Below are positions 47,620 through 54,174 of a DNA stretch of 64,000 nt, in pieces. The translations under genes were made by a program, and so were the position numbers. This DNA comes from Bacteroidales bacterium (GTDB taxonomy: Bacteria; Bacteroidota; Bacteroidia; Bacteroidales; WCHB1-69). Positions within the stretch are counted from its first letter, which is position 1, and each line of letters starts with the position of its first letter. The notes below the pieces were generated by a model. It was not told where the DNA came from. It did not search any database and worked only from the letters and a program-made list of their open reading frames with translations. The DNA lies in contig JAFXTE010000008.1 of assembly GCA_017525245.1 (NCBI GenBank), positions 1-64,000 on the forward strand. The letters are read 5' to 3'.

Positions 47620-47804
47620 TTTTTGGCTATTGGCTTTTAGCTGTTGGCTATTAGCTATTGGCTATTCACTGGCGAGAGACCAATGACAATGACTATGACT
47701 ATAACTATGACTTTTCACCACTGAACTCTAACCTTATAACCTTTGAACCTTGAACTATAACCCACAGCTTCAATAACCAATAACCCATAACCTATAACCA
47801 TTCA
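47620..47804. repeat. Cluster of degenerate tandem repeats
   Basis: Three runs follow one another: TTGGCTATTAGC units (47623-47668), ATGACTATGACTATAAC units (47680-47714) and CCAATAACCCATAACC units (47770-47800). No coding or hairpin structure was evident. Confidence 0.65.
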
Positions 47805-48689
47805 ATGTTATACACCATCATCTTCAGCATCATCGGTCTCGCAATGGGCGGGCTGGGCGGAGCTTTCGGAGGATTCCTGATCGGCTCCCTGTTCGACAGC
47901 ATCCGCAACCGACGCAGAGCGCAAAGAGCGCAGGAGGAGTTCAACGAGAGCCGTCAGCAGTATTACAACAATCCAGAACAATTTGAAGAGCAGCTACTTA
48001 CACTTATCGGATATGTAGCCAAGGCCGACAATAACCGCCTGCTCCAATCCGAACTAAACTATTGCAAACAATATTTCCAGAGAACGTTCCCGCACAGCGA
48101 CATCTCGCAACTGATGCTCAAGTTCCGCGACATCCTGAATGCCGACGACACAGACAGTGCGTGCCAGAATGCCTGCGAAAAAATCCGCCAGTATGCCACC
48201 ATCCATGAGAAAATGGCTATCCTGCAGTGTCTCTTCGGTTTCGCCACTGCCGACGGGAACGCCCACCAACAGGAACTGGAAGCCATCCGCAGGATTTCCG
48301 GCTGGTGCGGTGTGGACAATGTCACCTACGAAGCCCTCAAGATGATGTATGTCAGCTTCTCCGCAGGGAGCAGCTATGGTGGAGGATACTCCGGAGGCTA
48401 TGGTGGCGGGTATTCGGGCGGCTACGGAGGAGGTTACTACGACCAGTCCGGAGGCAGCACCTACACCCCGCGTTCCGGCCCGAGCTTAGACGACTGCTAC
48501 AAGATTTTGGAAGTCTCCCCTGACGCCACCGACGAAGAGGTGAAGAAGGCCTACCGTGTGGCGGCCATGAAGCACCACCCCGACAAGGTAAGCCACCTCG
48601 GCGAGGATGTCCGCAAGAAAGCCGAAGAAAAATTCGCCAAGGTCAACGAAGCGTATGACAAAATCAAGGCCGCACGAGGGATGAAGTAA
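47805..48689 (+). CDS. TerB/DjlA-like protein with C-terminal J domain
   Basis: A 294-residue protein. One N-terminal membrane segment is glycine-rich (FSIIGLAMGGLGGAFGGFLIG). A TerB/DjlA-type helical domain covers about residues 60-185 (LTLIGYVAKADNNRLLQSEL, LFGFATADGNAHQQELEAIRRIS). A Gly/Tyr/Ser linker (GGGYSGGYGGGYSGGYGGGY) follows. The J domain (about 225-292) carries the HPD motif in MKHHPDKVSHLGED. It should recruit an Hsp70/DnaK to the membrane. It lies 32 bases before the response-regulator gene; relation to that system is unclear. Confidence 0.8.
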   Translation: MLYTIIFSIIGLAMGGLGGAFGGFLIGSLFDSIRNRRRAQRAQEEFNESRQQYYNNPEQFEEQLLTLIGYVAKADNNRLLQSELNYCKQYFQRTFPHSDISQLMLKFRDILNADDTDSACQNACEKIRQYATIHEKMAILQCLFGFATADGNAHQQELEAIRRISGWCGVDNVTYEALKMMYVSFSAGSSYGGGYSGGYGGGYSGGYGGGYYDQSGGSTYTPRSGPSLDDCYKILEVSPDATDEEVKKAYRVAAMKHHPDKVSHLGEDVRKKAEEKFAKVNEAYDKIKAARGMK

Positions 48690-48721
48690 TTCAGAATTCA
48701 GAATGCATAATGCATAATTAT

Positions 48722-50056
48722 ATGAAAAGGGACAATATCCTTATCGTTGATGACAACGCGGGCATCCGAACCACGTTGCAGATTCTGCTGGACGGGAAAT
48801 GCGCGGCCGTGGAGACTATTGCTTCCCCGAAAGTGCTCGTCAGCACGGTGCAGCGTTTCCGCCCCGATGTGATCCTGCTCGACATGAACTTCGAGTCCGA
48901 CATCAACACCGGCAACGAAGGATTGTACTGGCTCGCCGAGCTGAAGCGGCAATTCCCTGACATTGTGGTGATTCTGATGACTGCCTACGCTGACATCGCC
49001 CTTGCAGTGGAAGGCATGAAGCGCGGGGCCTTCGATTTCATCGTGAAACCCTGGGACAACGACAAGCTGATGGAAACTCTTGAGGCCGCCAGCCAACAAC
49101 GCAAAGGCAAGGTTCCTTCCCAGCAGTCCGACACCGCGATGCCCATGCTGTGGGGAGATTCCCCGAAAATGACCGATCTTCGCCGCATGACGGAAAAAAT
49201 CGCCCCGACAGAGGCCACCGTTCTCATCACCGGCGAGAACGGCACTGGAAAAGACATGTTAGCGAACGAAATACACCGACTATCCGCACGCGCTGGAAAA
49301 CCCATGGTGAGTGTCGATATCGGTTCCTTATCGGAGACCCTTTTCGAAAGCGAGCTATTCGGACATGTCAAAGGGGCTTTCACCGACGCCCGCACTGACC
49401 ATACGGGCAAATTTGAGCTGGCCAACGGCACCACCCTCTTCTTGGATGAAATCGGCAACATCCCGTTGAACCTGCAAGCCAAGCTGTTACGTGTCTTGCA
49501 GAACCGTTGTGTCACCAAAGTCGGCGACACCAAGTCCGTGCCCATCGACATCCGGCTCATCTGCGCCACGAACCGCGACCTGCCCGCCATGGTGCGCGAA
49601 GGCCGTTTCCGCGAAGATCTCTACTACCGCATCAACACCGTGACCCTGCAACTGCCGCCGCTACGTGAGCGCACTGACGAAATTGCCGCATTAGCCAACT
49701 CATTCACAATTCGTTACGCCAAGAAATACCGCCGCAATGTAACCGGCGTCTCCGATGAGGCGATTGCGCTGTTGAGTCACTGCCGCTGGCCCGGCAACGT
49801 ACGCGAATTGCAAAACTGCATTGAAAAGGCCGTCATCTTGGCGGACAACTCCATTCTTCAACCCGAAGACCTGCAAATTGATAAATCCGCACTAAACACC
49901 GGCATCTCGTCTGTTGCGGAAACATTAGAAGATGCCGAAGAACAGGTCATCCGCAACGCCGTGAAAAAGTACAACGGCAATCTCTCTTTGGTAGCCAAAG
50001 CATTGAACATCAGCCGTCCCACATTATACAATCGGTTGAAAAAATACGGAATATGA
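48722..50056 (+). CDS. Sigma-54-dependent response regulator (NtrC/AtoC-like)
   Basis: A 444-residue enhancer-binding protein. The receiver domain (about 1-120) has Asp10, Asp11 and the phosphorylated Asp54 in DVILLDMNFES, then FIVKPWDND. The AAA+ domain has GENGTGKDML (Walker A), ESELFGHVKGAFTDA, where the sigma-54-contacting motif reads GAFTDA rather than GAFTGA, and TTLFLDEIGN. The C-terminal Fis-type helix-turn-helix is LSLVAKALNISRPTLYNRLKKYGI. The kinase gene overlaps its end by four bases. I chose ATG 48722; an earlier ATG at 48710 lies in a GCATAAT repeat. It probably binds the TGTAA/TTACA arrays at 50913 and 53930 and activates the transporter genes. Confidence 0.9.
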   Translation: MKRDNILIVDDNAGIRTTLQILLDGKCAAVETIASPKVLVSTVQRFRPDVILLDMNFESDINTGNEGLYWLAELKRQFPDIVVILMTAYADIALAVEGMKRGAFDFIVKPWDNDKLMETLEAASQQRKGKVPSQQSDTAMPMLWGDSPKMTDLRRMTEKIAPTEATVLITGENGTGKDMLANEIHRLSARAGKPMVSVDIGSLSETLFESELFGHVKGAFTDARTDHTGKFELANGTTLFLDEIGNIPLNLQAKLLRVLQNRCVTKVGDTKSVPIDIRLICATNRDLPAMVREGRFREDLYYRINTVTLQLPPLRERTDEIAALANSFTIRYAKKYRRNVTGVSDEAIALLSHCRWPGNVRELQNCIEKAVILADNSILQPEDLQIDKSALNTGISSVAETLEDAEEQVIRNAVKKYNGNLSLVAKALNISRPTLYNRLKKYGI

Positions 50057-50910
50057 GTACATGGCTATGGATAGTCCTCTTGTTGGTAACCTCACTGGTC
50101 GCCATTATCGCGACCGCATGGTGGGTCAACAAGCGCAACCGTGAAAAGGTGGCCTACATGATGGACGCCCTGGAAGACGGCGAGTCCAACTTCCGTTTCC
50201 GGAACGACTCCGCCATGAACCGCGAACTCAACCGGATTCGTGACATCATGGAACGCCAAAGCCGTAAGAACGAGGAAGTTTCATGGAAAAAGCTGTTCCG
50301 GGTCATCACGCACGAAATCATGAACACCGTCACCCCGATTGCCGCCCTCAGCGATGCCCTCTCCAAAGACGATCAGCTGGACGTGAAAGCCGGCCTCACA
50401 ACGATTTCCTCCTCATCCAAAGAGTTGATCCGATTCGTGGAATCGTACCGCAACTTCACCAAAGCGGTACCGCCGGTCTTCAAAGCCGTGATGGTCGATA
50501 ATCTGGTGGAGAATGCCATCCGACTGAACAAATCCCGGACACAGGAAAAAGGGGTAACGCTGACTTATCAGGCCAAAACACCAGACCTATTGCTATACGT
50601 CGATGAAGGGCAAATTATGCATATCTTCAACAACTTGATAAAGAATGCGATAGAAGCAGGGGCCACGGCCATTACCATTTCCGCTTACATGGACAAAGAG
50701 GATCGGACCGTCATCAGTGTCAGCAACAACGGACAAGCAATTCCGTTGCACAAGACGGAGGAGATTTTCGTGCCGTTTTTCACCACAAAGCCGCAGGGAA
50801 CGGGAGTTGGACTGAGCTTGTCACGCCGCATCATGTCCGCCCATCACGGTACCCTCACACTCGTCCAAAGCGACGCCACCCAGACGATTTTCGCAATGGT
50901 GTTCGCTTGA
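50053..50910 (+). CDS. Short membrane histidine kinase, cognate of the sigma-54 regulator
   Basis: A 285-residue kinase. One N-terminal membrane helix (WIVLLLVTSLVAIIATAWW) is followed directly by a helical linker, the phospho-acceptor His87 in FRVITHEIMNTVTP, and a HATPase domain with NLIKNAIEAG, SNNGQAIPL, FVPFFTTKP and GTGVGLSLSRR. There is no periplasmic sensor domain and no PAS or HAMP. Signal sensing must therefore occur in the membrane, in the cytoplasm, or through a partner such as the transporter. It overlaps the regulator gene and stops 172 bases before the TolC gene. Confidence 0.87.
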   Translation: MSTWLWIVLLLVTSLVAIIATAWWVNKRNREKVAYMMDALEDGESNFRFRNDSAMNRELNRIRDIMERQSRKNEEVSWKKLFRVITHEIMNTVTPIAALSDALSKDDQLDVKAGLTTISSSSKELIRFVESYRNFTKAVPPVFKAVMVDNLVENAIRLNKSRTQEKGVTLTYQAKTPDLLLYVDEGQIMHIFNNLIKNAIEAGATAITISAYMDKEDRTVISVSNNGQAIPLHKTEEIFVPFFTTKPQGTGVGLSLSRRIMSAHHGTLTLVQSDATQTIFAMVFA

Positions 50911-50912
50911 TT

Positions 50913-50949
50913 TGTAAAATCCCCTTACACCCTGTAAGATTTTCTTACA
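50913..50949. promoter_or_regulatory. Enhancer array of TGTAA/TTACA half-sites (tolC promoter)
   Basis: Four half-sites lie at 50913 (TGTAA), 50925 (TTACA), 50933 (TGTAA) and 50945 (TTACA). They form the nested palindromes CTTACA-CCC-TGTAAG and TGTAAGATTTTCTTACA. The array centre is 73 bp before the -24 GG of the sigma-54 promoter at 51003, the same as at 53930. Confidence 0.75.
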
Positions 50950-51002
50950 CTTTCCTTTCGCCTTCTTTCGCTGAGTATCTAACAACCAGCACATTACGGT
51001 TT

Positions 51003-51018
51003 TGGCATTCTTTTGGCA
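51003..51018 (+). promoter_or_regulatory. Sigma-54 promoter for the tolC-hlyD operon
   Basis: TGGCATTCTTTTGGCA has GG at 51004-51005 and GC at 51016-51017, the spacing of the -24/-12 consensus TGGCAC-N5-TTGC. One mismatch occurs in the -12 TT. Transcription should start near 51029, just before the palindrome at 51035. Confidence 0.75.
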
Positions 51019-51034
51019 TGTTCTTTTCGGAATT

Positions 51035-51062
51035 GTAGAGACGTGCCATGGCGCGTCTCTAC
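51035..51062. repeat. 28-bp palindrome, family 1 copy 6
   Basis: Identical to the copy at 82, with a TGCCATGGCG core. It would form a hairpin at the very 5' end of the predicted sigma-54 transcript. Confidence 0.9.
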
Positions 51063-51082
51063 AACGGCAAAAACGAGAAAGT

Positions 51083-52411
51083 ATGTCAAGAAGTACGACC
51101 ATATCCCTATTGATGATGCTGTTGTTCGGAACGGCGTACGCGCAGGACACGGCGGTGATGACCCTGCGCGACTGTATCCGCTATGCCTTGTCGCATTCTG
51201 CGGAGATGCGCGTGCTGCAGGCCGACCTCGGCGACGCGCAGTTAGCCCGCCGCAACGCCATCCTCAACGCCTTCACCCCGGTGGTCAGCGGCGATGTTTA
51301 CGCTTACTCCAACTTCGGCCGTTCCATCGACCCAGAGACCAATACTTATAGTACCACCGCCTCCTTCCACAATGGTTACGGTGTCTCTGCCGGCATCACC
51401 CTTTTCAATGGATTCAGAGCCGTCAATAACATGAAAATCACGAAACTGGCGGAGGCGACGGGCGTGACGAGAATCCAGCAGAGCGAAGACCGGATCCGCC
51501 TCGCCACGATGGAGGCATACTGCAACGTACTCTATTACACGGAGTTACTGAAAACGCTACAAGCGCAGACGGAGACGGCTGAGACGGCCTTGCGGCTCGC
51601 GCAACGGCAGAAGGAGTTGGGACAGAAATCGCCGGCGGATGTGCTGCAAATGGAGGCAGACCTCTCCGACCGCAGGTACAGATTCATCGTCTGTGAAAAC
51701 CAACTTCAGAACGCCTATATCACGTTGAAAGACATTATGTTATATCCGACAGAACAGCCGTTCTCAGTCGCGGATGTGGAAACGGATACGGTGCTGTCGG
51801 ATGCGGTACGTGCAATGGAGGTGGATCGGGCGGCGGAGCGTCTGCCGGCCGTAATCATAGCCGAAAATGAGCGGCAGACCGCCCGCCTCGCCCTCAAAAC
51901 CGCGAAGTGGCAGCTGCTACCGTCACTGTCGCTGTATGGCGGATGGTCCTCGACCTACTTCACCTACCCGGGGCGCACGGACTACGTGCCCGTTCCCTAT
52001 TGGAAGCAACTCTCCGACAACGGCGGCGAGTACGTGCAGTTGTCGCTGAGCATCCCGATTTACGACCGATTGTCGCGGCAGACGGAAATCGCACGGCGAC
52101 GCAACGACTGCGATCGTGCGGAAGCCCGATACGCACAGGCCCGGCAGACCGTGGAGGCCGAAATCCACCGCGCTCTCGCCGACCGCGACGGGGCCGCCGC
52201 AGCCCTCCGTCAGGCCGAACAGCACGCCGCCCTGCAGCAGCAACTCTACACGCTGAGTGCCAGACAGTTCGAGCAAGGGCTCATCTCCGCCCTCGACTAC
52301 CGGACCGTCGCCGACAACCACCTGAACGCCACCGCCGAACTGCTCAACGCGAAGCTGCAGCTGTTTCTGAAGACGTGGGTGGTGAGATATTATTTTGGAG
52401 TTAGTAGTTAG
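51083..52411 (+). CDS. TolC-family outer-membrane efflux protein
   Basis: A 442-residue protein with a signal peptide (ISLLMMLLFGTAYAQ) and two OEP repeats: long helices such as TLRDCIRYALSHSAEMRVLQADL, then barrel strands SGDVYAYSNFGRSIDPETN and GVSAGITLFNGFRAVN in the first half, and WQLLPSLSLYGGWSSTY and YVQLSLSIPIYDRLSR in the second. It forms the outer-membrane exit duct of a tripartite pump. The next gene, a membrane-fusion protein, starts 12 bases later. ATG 51083 gives the signal peptide; upstream ATGs fall before or inside the palindrome. Confidence 0.87.
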   Translation: MSRSTTISLLMMLLFGTAYAQDTAVMTLRDCIRYALSHSAEMRVLQADLGDAQLARRNAILNAFTPVVSGDVYAYSNFGRSIDPETNTYSTTASFHNGYGVSAGITLFNGFRAVNNMKITKLAEATGVTRIQQSEDRIRLATMEAYCNVLYYTELLKTLQAQTETAETALRLAQRQKELGQKSPADVLQMEADLSDRRYRFIVCENQLQNAYITLKDIMLYPTEQPFSVADVETDTVLSDAVRAMEVDRAAERLPAVIIAENERQTARLALKTAKWQLLPSLSLYGGWSSTYFTYPGRTDYVPVPYWKQLSDNGGEYVQLSLSIPIYDRLSRQTEIARRRNDCDRAEARYAQARQTVEAEIHRALADRDGAAAALRQAEQHAALQQQLYTLSARQFEQGLISALDYRTVADNHLNATAELLNAKLQLFLKTWVVRYYFGVSS

Positions 52412-52423
52412 CAGTTAGTAGTT

Positions 52424-53686
52424 ATGGACAGACAGATAGAACCAGCAAAAGGAATCCGCAAACTCTTTACCCGCAAGGCACTGCCATATTGGGGCGGGGC
52501 GCTGCTACTCGTCTTCATCGGGTGGCTGGCACTGCGCGACGACGCCAGGAAATTGCGTGTGGGCGGAGAAGCAATCACCGTCAGCGAGGTGCGATGCGGC
52601 GAGTTCAACGACTACATCCGCATCAGCGGGCGCGTGGTACCGATGACCACTGTGCAGCTCAGCCCGTTGGAGGGCGGCGTGGTGCAGGCAATCGTCGCGG
52701 AGGAGGGCGCGCACGTCCGCGAGGGCGACGTCATCCTGGTCCTCAGCAACGAGAGTCTCGACATGCAGATTCTCAACGCTGAGGCCGACCTCGCCGAGAA
52801 GGAGAACATCCTCCGCAACACGATGATCCAGATGGAACAGCAGAAGCTGAGCCTCCAGCAGGAGAAACTGCAGCTGCAGATGGAGGTGCGCCGCAAGAAA
52901 CGCACTTACGAGTCGCAAAAGTCTCTCTATCAGGACAATCTCATCGCCAAGGAGCTGTTTTTGCAGGCCGAGGAGGATTACCAACTGGCCCAAGACCGCC
53001 TCAGGCTGGTGGAGAACCGCGCCAAGCAAGACAGCCTCTACCGGTCGGTGGAGATCCGGCAGATGCGCGAAAGCCTGGAGAACATGCGGCTTAACATGCA
53101 GATGATACGGCACAGGAAAGAGAATCTCACCATCAAAGCCCCGATTGACGGCGAGCTGGGCCTCGTCGATGTGGTGCTCGGACAGTCTGTCGCGATGGGC
53201 AGCAAGGTCGGACAGATCAACAATCAGGACAACTACAAGATCGAAGCCCTGATTGACGAGCACTACATCGACCGGGTGACAGCGGGGTTGGAGGCCGACT
53301 TCGAGCGACAGGGCGGCAAGTGCAACGTGCTGATACGCAAGGTCTATCCCGAAGTCCGAGACGGCAAGTTCAAGGCCGACTTTAAATTTGCGGACGGTCA
53401 GCCGGAAAATATCCGCAACGGTCAGACGTTCTATCTGAACCTGCAGCTCGGTCAGCCGGTGGAGGCCGTCCTCATCCCGCGCGGCGCCTTCTACCAGAAG
53501 ACCGGCGGCAAGTGGATATACGTGGTCTCCCCCGACGGCAAACGTGCCGTGAAGCGGGACATCCGCATCGGTCGCCAGAACCCGCAGTACTACGAGGTGT
53601 TGGAAGGTCTTGAACCGGGCGAGAAGGTGATTACGTCGTCGTATGATGGATACGGGGAGGCGGAAGTGTTGGAAATTAAGAATTAA
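52424..53686 (+). CDS. HlyD/MacA-type periplasmic adaptor
   Basis: A 420-residue membrane-fusion protein. An N-terminal membrane helix (YWGGALLLVFIGWLAL) precedes a biotinyl-lipoyl half motif (LSPLEGGVVQAIVAEEGAHVREGDVILVLS), a long coiled coil at about residues 105-215, the second lipoyl half (NLTIKAPIDGELGLVDVVLGQSVAMGSKVG) and a beta-barrel with ILIPRGAFYQKTGG and a C-terminal LEGLEPGEKVITSSYDGYGEAEVL. It links the TolC duct to the inner-membrane permeases. Its nearest partners here are the FtsX-type permeases starting at 54175. Confidence 0.85.
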   Translation: MDRQIEPAKGIRKLFTRKALPYWGGALLLVFIGWLALRDDARKLRVGGEAITVSEVRCGEFNDYIRISGRVVPMTTVQLSPLEGGVVQAIVAEEGAHVREGDVILVLSNESLDMQILNAEADLAEKENILRNTMIQMEQQKLSLQQEKLQLQMEVRRKKRTYESQKSLYQDNLIAKELFLQAEEDYQLAQDRLRLVENRAKQDSLYRSVEIRQMRESLENMRLNMQMIRHRKENLTIKAPIDGELGLVDVVLGQSVAMGSKVGQINNQDNYKIEALIDEHYIDRVTAGLEADFERQGGKCNVLIRKVYPEVRDGKFKADFKFADGQPENIRNGQTFYLNLQLGQPVEAVLIPRGAFYQKTGGKWIYVVSPDGKRAVKRDIRIGRQNPQYYEVLEGLEPGEKVITSSYDGYGEAEVLEIKN

Positions 53687-53765
53687 GAATTATGAATTAT
53701 GAATGATGGGGATAGTATATGCTTATAAACTGTTGGTTATGGACAACGCTTTGGTTTTCGTAAAT

Positions 53766-53832
53766 ATGAGATTGCGCCAACCTTGTGGTAGAATTCTGGC
53801 GTAATCTCTGTTTTTTTATGAGATTGCGCCAA
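53766..53832. repeat. Hairpin bounded by a 15-bp direct repeat
   Basis: ATGAGATTGCGCCAA occurs at 53766-53780 and again at 53818-53832. The first copy pairs with TGGCGTAATCTC at 53797-53808 (one mismatch in twelve), and TCTGTTTTTTT follows. The hairpin plus T-run could end the tolC-hlyD transcript. Confidence 0.55.
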
Positions 53833-53875
53833 GGAAGTTGTTTTGCAAAGGGGCGATGGCAAGTCCCAAAAATAG

Positions 53876-53883
53876 TATTTTTG
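53876..53883 (+). promoter_or_regulatory. -7 box (TATTTTTG), target unclear
   Basis: TATTTTTG followed by C, upstream of the enhancer array. It ends five bases before a 35-codon frame. It may be a second, housekeeping start for the permease operon. Confidence 0.4.
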
Positions 53884-53929
53884 CCATTATGAAAGTTTCA
53901 ATGATGACCTTTGAAAAAATGATGATACC

Positions 53930-53968
53930 TGTAAAGAAACCTTACACCTGCTGTAAGAAATCTTTACA
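53930..53968. promoter_or_regulatory. Enhancer array of TGTAA/TTACA half-sites (permease promoter)
   Basis: Half-sites lie at 53930 (TGTAA), 53942 (TTACA), 53952 (TGTAA) and 53964 (TTACA), giving CTTACA-CCTGC-TGTAAG in the middle. The array centre is 73 bp before the -24 GG at 54022, matching the array at 50913. Confidence 0.75.
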
Positions 53969-54020
53969 GCGGCCCTTTTGTTTGATGTTTAGATGATTGA
54001 CAACCAAAGGTTTATGTTTT

Positions 54021-54036
54021 TGGCACGGAAAATGAT
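54021..54036 (+). promoter_or_regulatory. Sigma-54 promoter for the permease operon
   Basis: TGGCACGGAAAATGAT carries a perfect -24 TGGCACG. The -12 part (ATGA) keeps the G of GC but not the C. Transcription should begin near 54047, about 128 bases before the first permease ATG. Confidence 0.65.
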
Positions 54037-54086
54037 GTATGAGAATGATGAAGAACGATGTATGGATGTTTATAAAAAAAATAAAT

Positions 54087-54158
54087 CCTTAAGCAGCCTC
54101 GGAGATGCAAGACGCGCGAAGCGCTAATAACCCCATACAAGCGAAGCGCAGTGTGGGG
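54087..54158 (+). repeat. Three-hairpin REP-like element, family 2 copy 2
   Basis: Begins CCTTAAGCAG, has the GACGCGCGAAGCGCTAATAA middle and closes with CCCCATAC / GTGTGGGG. Same 72-nt length as the copy at 18255. It lies 16 bases before the permease ATG. Confidence 0.8.
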
Positions 54159-54174
54159 CTTAAAACAAAAAAAT

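Larger units (their letters stand above)
53687..54174. other. Regulatory gap between the hlyD and permease units
   Basis: This 488-base gap holds, in order: a short ATTATGAAT repeat, a hairpin/direct-repeat structure (53766-53832), a TAnnTTTG box (53876), an enhancer array (53930-53968), a sigma-54 promoter (54021) and a REP-like element (54087). A 35-codon frame (53889-53996) overlaps the enhancer and is not called as a gene. Confidence 0.6.

Noticed and set aside
48710-48721. Earlier ATG for the response regulator
   Set aside because: It lies within a GCATAAT repeat and adds MHNY before the normal receiver-domain start, so ATG 48722 is preferred.
53889-53996. 35-codon frame just after a TATTTTTG box
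   Set aside because: It overlaps the regulator's half-site array (53930-53968) and its codons largely reflect that palindrome. It is more likely regulatory DNA than a gene, though a leader peptide cannot be excluded.
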